A DNA stretch of 64,000 nt. Source: Camellia lanceoleosa. Taxonomy: Eukaryota; Streptophyta; Magnoliopsida; Ericales; Theaceae. Below are positions 24,662-35,270 of this stretch, piece by piece (position 1 is the stretch's first letter; the number at the start of each line of letters is the position of its first letter). The translations under genes and the position numbers were made by a program. Below the pieces are notes generated by a model. It was not told where the DNA came from. It worked only from the letters and a program-made list of their open reading frames with translations, and ran no database searches. The stretch lies in contig CM045767.1 of assembly GCA_025200525.1 (NCBI GenBank), forward strand, positions 118,666,021 to 118,730,020. Reading direction: 5' to 3'.

Positions 24662-24848
24662 TTCATAACCATATATATATACATATCAGATACACATAAT
24701 ATGCAGGTTAGGGATCCAATCCCTTCACCATAACTGTACAACCAAGTCTTAAACATTCGATACATAATAGAAACAAAAGGGTGAATCTGAAACACCCAAA
24801 AAAAAGCCTTGGCTCGAGCAGACTCGGAACCTCGAAGTGAGGAGCAAC

Positions 24849-25687
24849 CAAGGTTTTAAAGCGTCGAATCAGTTACGTATGCCTTGCACGTACGGTTTTA
24901 GCGGTCGCCACTTTCTACGGCCACTTTTGCAGTGTGCTTGAGATTCACAGTTGTGTCGGCCGTAACGACTGTCGTAACGATTGTAACAGTGCTGTAACGG
25001 CCTATTACGCACCGTTATGTAACGGTTCCAAACAGTTTCTTTCGAAAAAACACAAAAAAGAAAGCTGAAAATGGAGGAAGAGGGAAGATAAAGAGAGAAA
25101 ATGAAGGAGCAAGAGATAGAGAGAGAGAAGAGAGAAGATGAAGAACATGTTATTGATTTGTTGAAACTGTAAAACCTATGCTATTCTATTCAACTGCTAT
25201 TACTAAACCATTTTGTTTGTGTGTGTCTATCTATATATTGTTTGAAAATAATAATAATAAGAAGTGTGGTCATTATCTATTTGGCTTGGTTAAAATATGT
25301 ATATATATATATATATTTAGGCTCTTATTTATTCTCTTACTTTTGTCATTGTTTATCTTATATATATGATTAGTGATTGATTTTTTGTATAATATAAAGC
25401 CATTAATTATTAAAATAAAATGTAAAAAACTCAATTTATAGTGATTTAAAAATATGAAATATATTGGATTATACTTAAAAATTTATAAAAATTGATAAAT
25501 ATTTATTTTTAACCCAATAAATATGATCATGGAAAAAAAATATGCGTATCGGTAAATTTTTTCAAATTGTGCGAAAAATAAAAAAATTCACGCGGTTAGG
25601 TTACAACCGTTATACTCGACCTTTACACTTATAATCGCAATCAGCGTCACGCTACCGTTCGGCTGACCGTAACTTTTCAAAACCTTG
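24849..25687. mobile_element. Non-autonomous element with CAAGGTTTT ends
   Basis: Left end CAAGGTTTTAAAG and right end CTTTTCAAAACCTTG are inverted. Subterminal regions carry many gtaacg/cgttac motifs (24960-25030 and 25590-25670). A (TA)n stretch is at 25298-25317. No coding capacity and no clear target duplication. Confidence 0.6.
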
Positions 25688-26439
25688 GGCAAATAAATAT
25701 TGGACAAAACATGAGCTTAACTCGACGCTTCTAACTTTGGTCCGGCGCCTGGGCACCTACATACATATATAAACTGCGTAAAGGAGTTAAGAATGAATGT
25801 CCTTTCAGTAATTAAAATAGTCAATTGCATCTGTAGATCAGTTATTCAATCAGTGACTCATAGTTTATGTCATAACAATCGAATACAAACCATAGCAGTC
25901 ATACGGGGTACATCCAATAGCGAGCGACAAAGAGGGTCTTAATAGATCGAACGATCGGTTGATGGCCATCAAAAGCGATGTGATAGTAGTTCCAATCATT
26001 GGGCCGACAGAGATCTCTGTAATAGCGATAAGACAAGATGATAGCGATATGAATAACAATTGATGAACGCTATGAGCATATGCAGTTCATAAAATAGGAC
26101 AAACATTCTTTCAGCAAATAATGTCATTTCAGAAAACAGTACAGTCAATTGTTCAGAAAATGATTGTAATTAAACATAGCTTTACAATATTGTTACTCAC
26201 AGATTACTGGGCTATAAGCAGGCTAATTAGCGTCCTTGGGTGCCAACCCTACACAGTTGCAAAACAAACACACACTAAATGACACACTTGGGATTAATAA
26301 CTTAGCCCCTAACTTGACTTGGTGTGGTTCTATAACATTATCCTCATTATGATGCCTTAAACATGGCCTAGGAATGCCTAAGATGAAATGAGAATGCAAA
26401 AATGTACTTAAAAACTTTTTCCAAAACTCGTTGAAAATA

Positions 26440-26760
26440 GGGGTCTCGCTCGAGCGTAGACTCCTTCGCTCGAGCGAGTTTACCAAATAAGAGAGGTCGC
26501 TCGAGCGTAGACTCCCTCGTTCGAGCGATCTGCAAAAATGTAAAAAGTACTGGTTACTGAAATTCTTCGCTCGATGCTTGCTCGAGCGTGAGACACAGTT
26601 CTTTGCTCAAGCGTAGGTCTCGTCGCTCAAGCATGCGTCTTCACACGCAAAAACCTGAGAGCTTGCAATTTACGCTCGAGCCAGCATTCCGTCGCTCGAG
26701 CGGAATTCTGAAAACAAATGTGGTCGCTCGAGCGTGGAATCCTTCGCTCGAGCGAGGAAG
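26440..26760. repeat. Cluster of palindromic CGCTCGAGCG motifs
   Basis: About ten intact or slightly altered copies of the palindrome CGCTCGAGCG within 320 bp of the solo LTR. They are often paired about 20 bp apart as in gctcgagcgtagactcc then ttcgctcgagcg. Reverse-strand symmetry means both strands read the same. Confidence 0.85.
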
Positions 26761-27779
26761 CCAAATTCTGGGTTTTCCAGATTTACTCCCAAGCTTCAAA
26801 CCATGAATCAAACATGCCAAAACTCATTCTTTGGGCCAAATTTTTAGAAAACACTTAGAAACTCATTATACAACATGTTTTAAAGATCATTTCATAAAAT
26901 CAAAGCCCAAAAGTATGACAATTGAACACAAATTCAACTTCAAATAAAAGAACATGATGTAATTATGCCATGTATGTGTTTATTTGAATTCATAGCTTCT
27001 AACACATGATCAAATGAGCCATTCTTTCCAAAAACATGATGAATTCTTAGATTACAACTATAGTATGAACATGCATGGAAGAACTTCACGCAAAATAACT
27101 TCAAACTCCATGATATAGACATGCATGCATGAATTAATGTTTCTTAAGCTTAAATCTCATATCTTATAATTCAATTCACTTGAAATCACAGGTGATTCGA
27201 CTTAAATTCAAAACTAGGGACTTGGTTTCCTTACCTTAGATGTTCAATTGGGCTTAGGACACTAAAATCTTGAGCTAAATGAACTAATCTCCAAAACTTC
27301 TTTAATTTCCTTTCAAATTTAAGCAATACACTTGTTGAATTAAATTTTCCCCTATTCTCTCTCTCTCTCACGTTTTGGGCAAGGAGGTGGATGGAGAATG
27401 GTGTCAACAAAAATGAAATCAAACAAATGGCCTTGTAAAGGCCCACCAATAGCAAATGTGTAATAAACTCAAGCTAAAATAATTTAACATTATTTATTTT
27501 AATTTAATTATTCCAAATCGAATTTTAATTAAACCTACCATAAAATCATATAAATCTTAATTAGCATATAACACAAATCAATTTCTGAATCAGTCACCGA
27601 TAAGGCTTTCAATTCGCAATTTGAAATTAAAACATGAACAGATCATTCTGTAACAAGCAGATAGAAATGTAATTAAACAACACACTCACACAATCAATTT
27701 GAGGTTTCACCTTAATCAATTACTTATCATGCTTAATAATGAATTAATGCTAATCAGAGGTGAGGGTTGTCACAAGATT

Positions 27780-28465
27780 TAATTCCAAAAAAAAAAAAAA
27801 CAAACAGAGCAAGAGATCTGCTTTGCATCAACACAAATTAGATTCTAGGAGATGGATCAGTTGCATAAAATAAGCAGTGAGACTAATGAGATGAGAGATC
27901 AAGGAGAGAGGCTTACGTGAGTCGATCGCAGATGCAAAATCGAGTAAGACCGATGAGATGAGAGAGTGAGACAGATCGGAGATATCTCGATATATCTATA
28001 TATATATATATATGTTGTAAAAAAATCAAATATCGGGGTGAAAGAGAGAGATCGAGAGAGAGAGGCTTACGTGAGTCGATCGATGCGATGAGAAAGTGAG
28101 ACGATCGGTGCAGAAGATGAACAACGAGAGTGAGAGAAACAGTGATGAGATGAGAGAGTGAGGGAGACAGATTCGTGTTTTTGAGTTTGAGAGTTAGATA
28201 GATCATTAGGATTTTTTTGTTTTGTTTGTTATAGATGAGGTGCATGAGATGGTGAGATGAACGGTCAGATTTGAAAGAGGGGGAAAAAAATATTTATTAA
28301 TGCGGGCGGGTTGGGCGAGTGCGCCGCAACCCGTCTGCAACTCGAAATTTATATAAAATCCAAACCGCACCCTATCCTAATGTGTTTGCGAAACCACCCA
28401 CACGCATGCGGTTTGGATCGGGTAGGGCGGTTTGGGCGGGTCGGATAACCCTACGCCCAGCCCTA
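27780..28465. other. Right end region of the hAT element
   Basis: Contains (TA)n at about 27998-28014, two copies of ggcttacgtgagtcgatcg (27910 and 28063) in AG-rich surroundings, and the subterminal gcggtttgg motifs at 28300-28465. No coding sequence is evident. Confidence 0.6.
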
Positions 28466-28587
28466 AAAAGGGGTGGTAGTGATGGTGTAATAAAAAATGA
28501 AATTAGGATTTTATTATCAGAAGAGCCAAAAGACAAATAATATTTTTTTTATCATATACACAAACTCACATATATGTACAATACTAT

Positions 28588-28970
28588 GAGGGTGTTTGGG
28601 AACCTTTGACATAGGCTATTTTAGCCTCAAATTGTGAAAAAGCCTAAAAGCCTCAAATTGTCCCTCTTAATTTCCAAAAAAAAAAATATGTGAAAAGCAG
28701 CGACTATCAGCAGCAAACAGCCTACACTGTCACCAACAGTGTATGCTGCAGACAGGTAAATGACCATTTTACCCTTATAGCTCAATTTTGAAAAAAATAA
28801 GATTAGGGGCAAATTTGTCGTTTCAATCTTAAACATCATTTCAAACACATTTTTTAATACAACAATCAATCCAAAAATTTAACCGAACTTCTAAAACACA
28901 AACTCAAATAGCCTACTAAAATAGTCAAAAAGCTAAAAAGCCTAAAAAAAGCCACTTCCCAAACACTCAC
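28588..28970. mobile_element. MITE with GGTGTTTGGGAA ends
   Basis: Left end gagGGTGTTTGGGAA, right end TTCCCAAACACTcac. The interior repeats agcctaaaa/ttttagcct in inverted orientation. The element at 56064-56294 has similar ends (GGGTGTTTG..CAAACACCC) and the same interior words (aatagcctattaaaatag), so they belong to one family. Confidence 0.65.
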
Positions 28971-29514
28971 TATATATATACAAACAAAAAAAAAAAATTC
29001 AAACACCATAGAAATAATCTCTAATAAGATGAAGAAATATTTTTGATACAAAATAAAAAGAGAATGCAAGATAGAAGAATAATGATATATATTTTTTATA
29101 CTGAGAAATTATTTTATTTATAAAATAAGATATATACTTTTAGAAGTTATATGACAAATATAATTTTTCACAAAAATAAGGGGGTCATGGCCCCTAAAAT
29201 CGTCTCCTAATTTCATCTCTAGGTGTAATGATGGCAGTTATGGTGTGGGTTGGAGTGATCGTGATAGTAATAATTGCGACTGTGGTAATGATAGTGAAAT
29301 GATAATAATACTTATGACAATGATGATAATGGTGATGAAAATAGTGGTAGTGGTAATGACGGGGATGATGGCCATAGCTATAATAGTGATAGTGGTAGTG
29401 GTTGCAATAACATTTATAAAGATTTTTTTTTTTTGTTTTTGTTTTTAAATTTGCTAAACAAAAAGATAGAAATATGTTTATTTTCAAAATTTGACAATAG
29501 ATAGAACTTTAAGC
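28971..29514. repeat. AT-rich DNA with a gatgataatg-type low-complexity block
   Basis: The 29225-29410 block is built from gtgatgg, gataat and gtggta words without a fixed period. This gives His/Tyr-rich and Met/Val-rich false frames. The rest is AT-rich without features. Confidence 0.7.
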
Positions 29515-30350
29515 GGGAAATTCTATTTCCACACATTTACTTCTCTCAAGACATACACTTATGAATTTGATTAGATATTCTTTATCTCATTCCACACACT
29601 ACATATTTCAATTATAATCCTTAACTCACATATTGTACACACACACTTTTCACCCAAACACACACCCACACTACTTCTAGAGAGAAGAACCACAAGATTC
29701 AGTGGATTCTGACCACCCGACCACCGACACCCTTCGGGCTCCTCTCCGCCAAATCTATTTCTTTTTGGTGTTCTTTGCTTGGAACCTTTTTTTTTTTCAC
29801 TTGGATTGTTAAGAAATGTTTGTTTTGTCTCGTGGGTTTTGTTTGAAATGTGTTTCTCACACTTTTCTTTATTGGGTTTGATGTGGATTTGTCTTGAAAT
29901 CATGTAAATCTATTTGTAAGTTGGTTCATAATTTCAATTGATACCTTTCAATGGTACATTTTTGGTGCTGCTTTGGAAGTTTTGAAGCAAAACTCCTCAT
30001 GTTAATCAATAGTTTTTAGAGAGATAAAGTAGGAGGATGATGCCGGAGAGGGATAAACTCACCAGAGAAAGATGTCGGGAGAGAGAGAGAGAGACCCCGA
30101 AAATGAAGGAGAGTAAGGACGCCGGTGATGGAGGAGAAGAAATAGAGCAAAGCATAAGAGAAGTAGAAAGTTTGTTGTTGATGGTAAAAAGAGAGAGATG
30201 AGAGAAGGGATGGGATGGGATGAGATGGGTTGGATAAGGTTTTGATATTTATTATGGTCATTTTATTTTAGAGTATAATTGTCATTAAAATAAAATTTTA
30301 TTAAATGTCTTGACTGAGATAAGTTGATGTGTAAAAATAGAATTTTTCCC
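29515..30350. mobile_element. Non-autonomous element with about 45-bp inverted ends
   Basis: Left end gggaaattctatttccacac and reverse complement of the right end (gggaaaaattctatttttac) align for about 45 bp through ..caagacat. The interior has no recognisable protein and AG/CT-rich tracts (30020-30240). Long inverted ends suggest a Mutator-type element, but no 9-bp duplication was found. Confidence 0.6.
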
Positions 30351-32045
30351 CTACACGTGTCTTTGACTTTGTTCCAACTTCTAGGGGTGCACGGTTCTAC
30401 CATCTTTTTGTTTCCATAGACGACTAAATATTTGTGTAGACGCGAATTGTATGAATGAATACTACAAGACCGCTAATAATTTCTCCTTTCATCAAGGTCT
30501 TGCAACCAGTTTATTGCATCACTAGAGACATACTTTAAAAAAAATAAAATAAAGTAGTTTGAAATAGGGTACTCCTCAATAAGCATATACATCCGTAAGG
30601 CTACATATTAGATGTTAATTGAGGGAGAATCACAAACGCTATTAACTCCTATCTATGTTTCAATTTGAAACTTCATATTATAAAATGGTGCTACATAACT
30701 ATAAGTGGTTACAACTTGAAACGTAATATTTGAATGATAATAATTTTAATAGAAAATGAAAATATAATTTTGAGTTTTATAATTCTTGCATTTGAAACGT
30801 ATTGGGTAAAACAATTCTTGATTATTTATATTGACAAAAATTACATTTTCAAATTAAATAGGAATTTAATTTCCCTTCTTTCTTATGAAATTCTCACATT
30901 ATTACTAAAACATATAAGCCTCTTAAGAATAAAAAAAAATAATTAGATTCACAAAATATAAAATTTTATTATTTGTTTCACTAAGAACTTTTAACGAAAT
31001 TTGAATAACATTGACATTATAATCTTAACACGCCAAAAATGATTGAATAACATTGTACAATAATGACTTTTTAACACACTTTCAATTATTAAATTGTGTC
31101 TAAATTTTCAATTATTTTAAGCTTAGATTAATTGTATTAAGACCTCTTCAATTATAAATGAATATGATATTATTTTGATGTAGAAGTGATGTATTTTTGT
31201 ACTTGAGGGAGTCAAATTGCATTGATAGATATATTGAATGAAAGTAAAATAAAATTCTCTAGTAATTAAGAGAATTTTGATGTAAAATAATTTTCGATAA
31301 ATTATACTCATCCCTTCTAATGTTTCAAAAAAAAATAATTAACATTACACTTTTAATATAATTATACTGATTTTACTTTAATAAGAAACTAGTCTAACAT
31401 GTAGTAAAGTCACATACTTGCACACAAACAGGGATTTGAATCCATAAAGTATAGTTCACTTAGATTTGGAAGGTTCGTCTTACCACCCATATGTGTTGTC
31501 GCTTGGATGGTTGGCCCCAAAGAGAGTGAAACCTGAAATCTTAAGGTTTATACCTCAAGACCTCAGGATTTAAATTGATTGAAACTAATATAGATGGTGG
31601 ATAGACACTGAAATAAATAAAGATAAATATACATTTAGAAGTTTTTTTTTTTAATATTTTTATTGACTTATTATGAAAAAACATGTAAAAAATAAAAACT
31701 TGATGCAACCTAAATAAGTTAATAAGTTAATAAATAGACTTTTTTTTTGCCCTTCCAAAAGAGGGCATATACTCACTTTCTAAACCTATTTTTTAAATCA
31801 AATAATATGCAAGTCAGATTGATTCATTTTTTTTATTCATATAACTAACGAATTAATAATTTAAAATGACCAAATTGTTATATAAATTAAATTTTCAAGA
31901 GATACTGATGTAATTATATTAAAGTGTAAGAGTAGTTATATATATATATATATATGTATTTTTCAAATTTAAAAAGAATAAGTGTAATTTATCCTTTATT
32001 TAGGGAAGAAAAAAAAAAAAAACCAAATACTATAATTTAATTGAA
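30351..32045. other. AT-rich intergenic DNA, no gene seen
   Basis: No protein domains, RNA gene or clear repeat structure apart from short (TA)n at about 31933-31952. The last nine bases (TTAATTGAA, 32037-32045) are the target duplication of the next element. Confidence 0.5.
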
Positions 32046-32204
32046 GGGTGATTCTACTTACACCACTCTTTTACCTCCTTACACCCTCCATCTCATTACA
32101 CCACTTAAAAAAAAAATTGAATTCTCATTACACTTAATATGTTACCAAAACAAACCCTATGATAAAAAAAACTCTTCAAAACCCATCTCTTTAGACTCAT
32201 ACTT

Positions 32205-32790
32205 TTGTGCTGGGGCTGTTCAGTAATACAATGCTAAACAATTTGAATTATTCTAGTTCCATGTTATCGGATAAAATTTTGTTTTCCAATATTATGTTAC
32301 CGTTCAATTGGATCATTTCAGTTCGCTTCCCAACAAAGCCAGTAGAGTCCACATTGAAGTGCCTGTTCGATTACACAATGCAAAACAATTTACAAAACTT
32401 CGGTGCTATAACGCCAGAATAAATTGTTTTGTCCAGCCTTTTGTTACTATATATTTACAGAGCTATTTCCTCCAAAATAATGTGGTAATAATTTGTGCTA
32501 GGCTTGTTCAATAATAAAATGCTAGTGAATTTTAATTACTCCAGTGTCGTGTTACCAGACAAACTATTTTTTTCCAGCATTATGTTGCCATACAATTGGA
32601 TAATTTCAACAAAGTCAGTAGAGCCCACTGTGAAGTATCTGTTCAGTCACACAATAGTAGACAAATTACATTTGTCCAGTGTTATGTTGCTGGAAAAAAT
32701 AAATTTGTCTAGCGTTACATTTGCTATACATTTACAAAGCCACTTTGTTCCAAATGATAATTTGGGCCTATTCGTAATACAATGTTAGCA
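32205..32790. repeat. Tandem duplication of about 288 bp inside the MULE
   Basis: Two copies, from about 32207 and 32495, share atgttaccg/atgttgcca, caattggat and gccagtagag/gtcagtagag stretches. The small frames in both (starting MLGLF) keep similar spelling but lack conserved domains and are probably not genes. Confidence 0.75.
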
Positions 32791-33025
32791 ATTTGAATTA
32801 ATCTAGTTCGATAAAAACATCCATAAATCGAGACACACATCTATAAAATCAAACATAAAAGTTTTCATAAAATATTTCATAACAAAGTCAAGTGTATGAA
32901 TATCCATAAAAGCATCCATAAAATATGTCATTGTTTGCTTCCATCAATCAAACATGTTATCACAATTCTTCTATATCGATTGTTTCGATAGTTATTATGT
33001 TAGGGCTAATAAGAGTACAAAATTG

Positions 33026-33870
33026 CTAAATACGAATAGTATATGCTTTCTCCCATTCACTAGCACACGGGTGATGAAAACGAATCCAATTATTTGTTAT
33101 GGGAGGTACTGGATGACCAGGTTGCAGATAAACCTATAACAAAGAAATCAATAAATATAATTACAAAATAAAACATGGTAATGATGTAAATAGGCTTGGT
33201 AGTTACCTGCATGAAATGGTTTCTATTTACAAAACCTATGTAGATATCCCTTCGATCAAGTGTTGCAATCGGTACTGATCTAAGTATTAAAAAGGTCAAG
33301 CATTGTTGCATGGATAAATGGTAAAGAACGACTTGGTAGTATAATGCTATCAAATGGCCCATGTCGGGCATAGTCATCCAATGATTAAATCCAGGGCTAG
33401 GTTTGAAGTAAGATAAGATAGAGTTAAGTTCATCAACGCTTTCTTGTGAACCAAATAGTTGTACGTAGTGCACTACATTCGAATGCAACTCAATCAACAA
33501 GTTGCGCCTAACTTGTTGCCAATCATCTTCATCTAAACCAATCAATCCAGCTATTGCCCTGAAACCACAACTGTCATCTGCTTGTACATCTTTGATGTGA
33601 TGGATATATGGTCTTAACTTCTCTGGAAATTGTTTGAAGTAAGAGATACAATTTGTTAACTGCGTCATACAAATCTACATCACAAATATACAACAATGGA
33701 TATATGAAATAATTAAAATGAGACTGAAAAACTATTAAAATACATTTTGTACGTAGTTACAAGTTTTATGTAATTACATACATTATCTTTTTTTGCCTTC
33801 TTTCGTTGCACTTGCTTATGAACTGGTCTGTAATGAACCTCGTCTGTAATGAATTCATGACTTGAGTCCA
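33026..33870 (-). CDS. OTU-like cysteine protease domain protein carried by the MULE (partial, spliced)
   Basis: Three minus-strand exons with GT/AG borders are visible: 33870-33782, 33674-33207 and 33133-33026. They join in phase and end at a TAG at 33026. The middle exon holds an OTU fold signature: VQADDSCGFRAIAGL with the Asp-x-x-Cys catalytic pair (D31 and C34 if counted from the internal Met at 33668), then MTMPDMGHLIALYY, and near its end FVNRNHF with the catalytic His. OTU proteases cleave ubiquitin chains. In plants, copies of this type occur in or beside Mutator-like transposases, where their role in transposition is unknown. All three catalytic residues are present and no stop interrupts these exons. 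The N-terminus beyond 33870 was not found, so the gene may be a captured or truncated C-terminal part of a larger protein. Whether it is expressed cannot be told. Confidence 0.78.
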
Positions 33871-34743
33871 CTAATAATGCAATATTTGCGTTGTTGCAAT
33901 AAGTATAAATATAATCCTTCCAAGCAAAAAATATATATATTTATATATATTGAAAATACATGCCAATGAGTAGCCAAACAAATTTAAAAAATTCGGCTTT
34001 ATATTACCGAAAATGTATCTTTTATTCGGCAATTTGATACCAGACTTATATTTTTTGTTCGACACTGTGATGTTGAATTATGTTATTTTGTTCGATTTCG
34101 AAACACTGAACAAAAGTCGCAGACTAATCTAGAAAATCGAAACAAAAACCTACCAAACTAATAAAAAAACTCGCCATTTCACTTTTTTGATAATTTTTTA
34201 CTGCCGTTTATTTATTCATTACCTCTTTTGATTATCAAAATACTATAATTATCACTTTTTCAAAAGAGACATGTTAGAGAAAATAAAAGTTGAGAAAGAA
34301 AAAAAAGAAATAGGAATTGAAGATCAAGAGGTGTAGAGAAATAATTAAATATATTTAATTTTAATATTTTATCTTTTTAAGTAATTTCACACATGTATAA
34401 AATTGAAAGAAGAAAATAATCTCGTAAGAAAGATGGAAGGAGATAAAAAAGTGGTGTAAGTGGAATCGCCTTAATTGAATTATGCAACAAAGATGTGAGA
34501 GAGATATCCGTCTAAAAAACAGATGGGAGAAATAGACATTTCAGTCCACCATTTCCCTTCACAACCAGCCTCTGTAAAAGCTTCAAATTCACTCTTAAAC
34601 CCACCAACCACCCATTGTTTTCCCTTCTAAGCTAAGCAAAACCCAACTCCAAAACCCCCAAATTCAGCTTTTATTCTCTTCCAATTCCCAACCAATCGTC
34701 AACTAAAACTTTCACACACCAAAACCCTAATCCCATTTTCCAG

Positions 34744-35270
34744 ATGAAAAGGTCTCACATTCGCATTCCTCTCTGCTTCAATCGCAAATGGGTCATCCCA
34801 TTATCCCTCATATCAACAATCTCTCATCTTACTCCTCACAACAAACAAAGGGCACCACAAACCACCTCCATCTTTTCCAAAACCGGAGGCTCCGGCTCCG
34901 CCGGCTCCCCAGCTGAAGCCGCCGGAGCTGCCGAGATTCGCGTACTTGCTATCGGGGACGAGGGGCGATGGGCGGCGGCTCAAGCGGCTGCTTCAGGCGG
35001 TGTACCACCCGAGGAATTCCTATCTGCTTCACCTTGATCTCGAAGCTTCGGACGCCGAGCGGCTCGAGCTGGCTAGGGATGTGAAGTCGGAGGCGGTGGT
35101 TGGGGAGTTTGGGAATGTGATGGTGGTGGGTAAGGCTAATCTGGTGACGTATAAGGGTCCGACGATGATGGCGTTGACGCTTCATGCGGTGGCGATATTG
35201 TTGAAGAAGGCGAAGTGGGATTGGTTTATAAATCTCAGCTCGGAGGATTATCCTCTGATGCCTCAAGATG
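34744..35270 (+). CDS. GT14 exon 1 (contains a one-base frameshift)
   Basis: The ATG at 34744 gives MKRSHIRIPLCFNRKWVIPL and a short hydrophobic segment in frame 1. From about 34820 the conserved sequence continues in frame 2 through ELPRFAYLLSGTRGDG to PLMPQD. The exon ends ..caagatg|gttagt. The slip lies within the membrane-anchor coding stretch. Confidence 0.88.

Larger units (their letters stand above)
23634..27774. mobile_element. Solo LTR-like insertion with AGATT target duplication
   Basis: Begins TGTCACGACCC and ends GGGTTGTCACA, flanked by AGATT on both sides (23629-23633 and 27775-27779). TG..CA ends, a 5-bp duplication and no coding sequence indicate a solo LTR, probably of a gypsy element. 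Subtracting the two nested elements (23835-24661 and 24849-25687) leaves about 2.5 kb. A cluster of CGCTCGAGCG motifs lies at 26440-26760. It sits inside the hAT element, just upstream of its transposase. Confidence 0.8.
2505..28465 (-). mobile_element. hAT-family DNA transposon, expanded to 26 kb by nested insertions
   Basis: The left end begins TAGGGTTGTCCGCGG and the right end finishes CGCCCAGCCCTA, an inverted TAGGG.TG terminus as seen in plant hAT elements. Both subterminal regions carry repeated gcggttt/ggcgggt motifs (2510-2640 and 28300-28465). Flanks are aaaggggg on the left and aaaagggg on the right, an imperfect 8-bp target duplication. The transposase lies on the minus strand at 23084-21771 and 3742-3508. 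Removing the LTR retrotransposon (3743-21770) and the solo LTR (23634-27774) leaves an element of roughly 3.8 kb, a normal hAT size. The target duplication is slightly imperfect, so the exact left base is uncertain by one. Confidence 0.82.
32046..34470 (-). mobile_element. Mutator-like element carrying an OTU protease gene
   Basis: Left end GGGTGATTCTACTTACACCA and reverse complement of the right end (GGCGATTCCACTTACACCAC) form a terminal inverted repeat of about 33 bp. Perfect 9-bp duplications TTAATTGAA flank it (32037-32045 and 34471-34479), the size expected for Mutator. There is no transposase. The cargo is a spliced OTU-type cysteine protease gene on the minus strand plus a duplicated 288-bp non-coding block. 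It ends about 270 bp upstream of the GT14 start codon, so it probably lies in that gene's promoter region. It is either a deleted derivative of a larger OTU-bearing MULE or a Pack-MULE-like element. Confidence 0.88.

Noticed and set aside
29194..29487. His/Tyr-rich minus-strand frame, superficially a metal-binding peptide
   Set aside because: It comes from gatgataatg-type low-complexity DNA in intergenic sequence.
31455..31560. A tRNA-like A-box word (cttggatggttggcc) suggesting another SINE or tRNA
   Set aside because: No matching B box at the right distance and no cloverleaf could be drawn.
32207..32788. Two related small frames (MLGLF..) that could be a duplicated gene
   Set aside because: They are explained by the 288-bp tandem duplication inside the MULE. 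The frames are short, have no domain, and diverge as freely at all codon positions as far as I can see.
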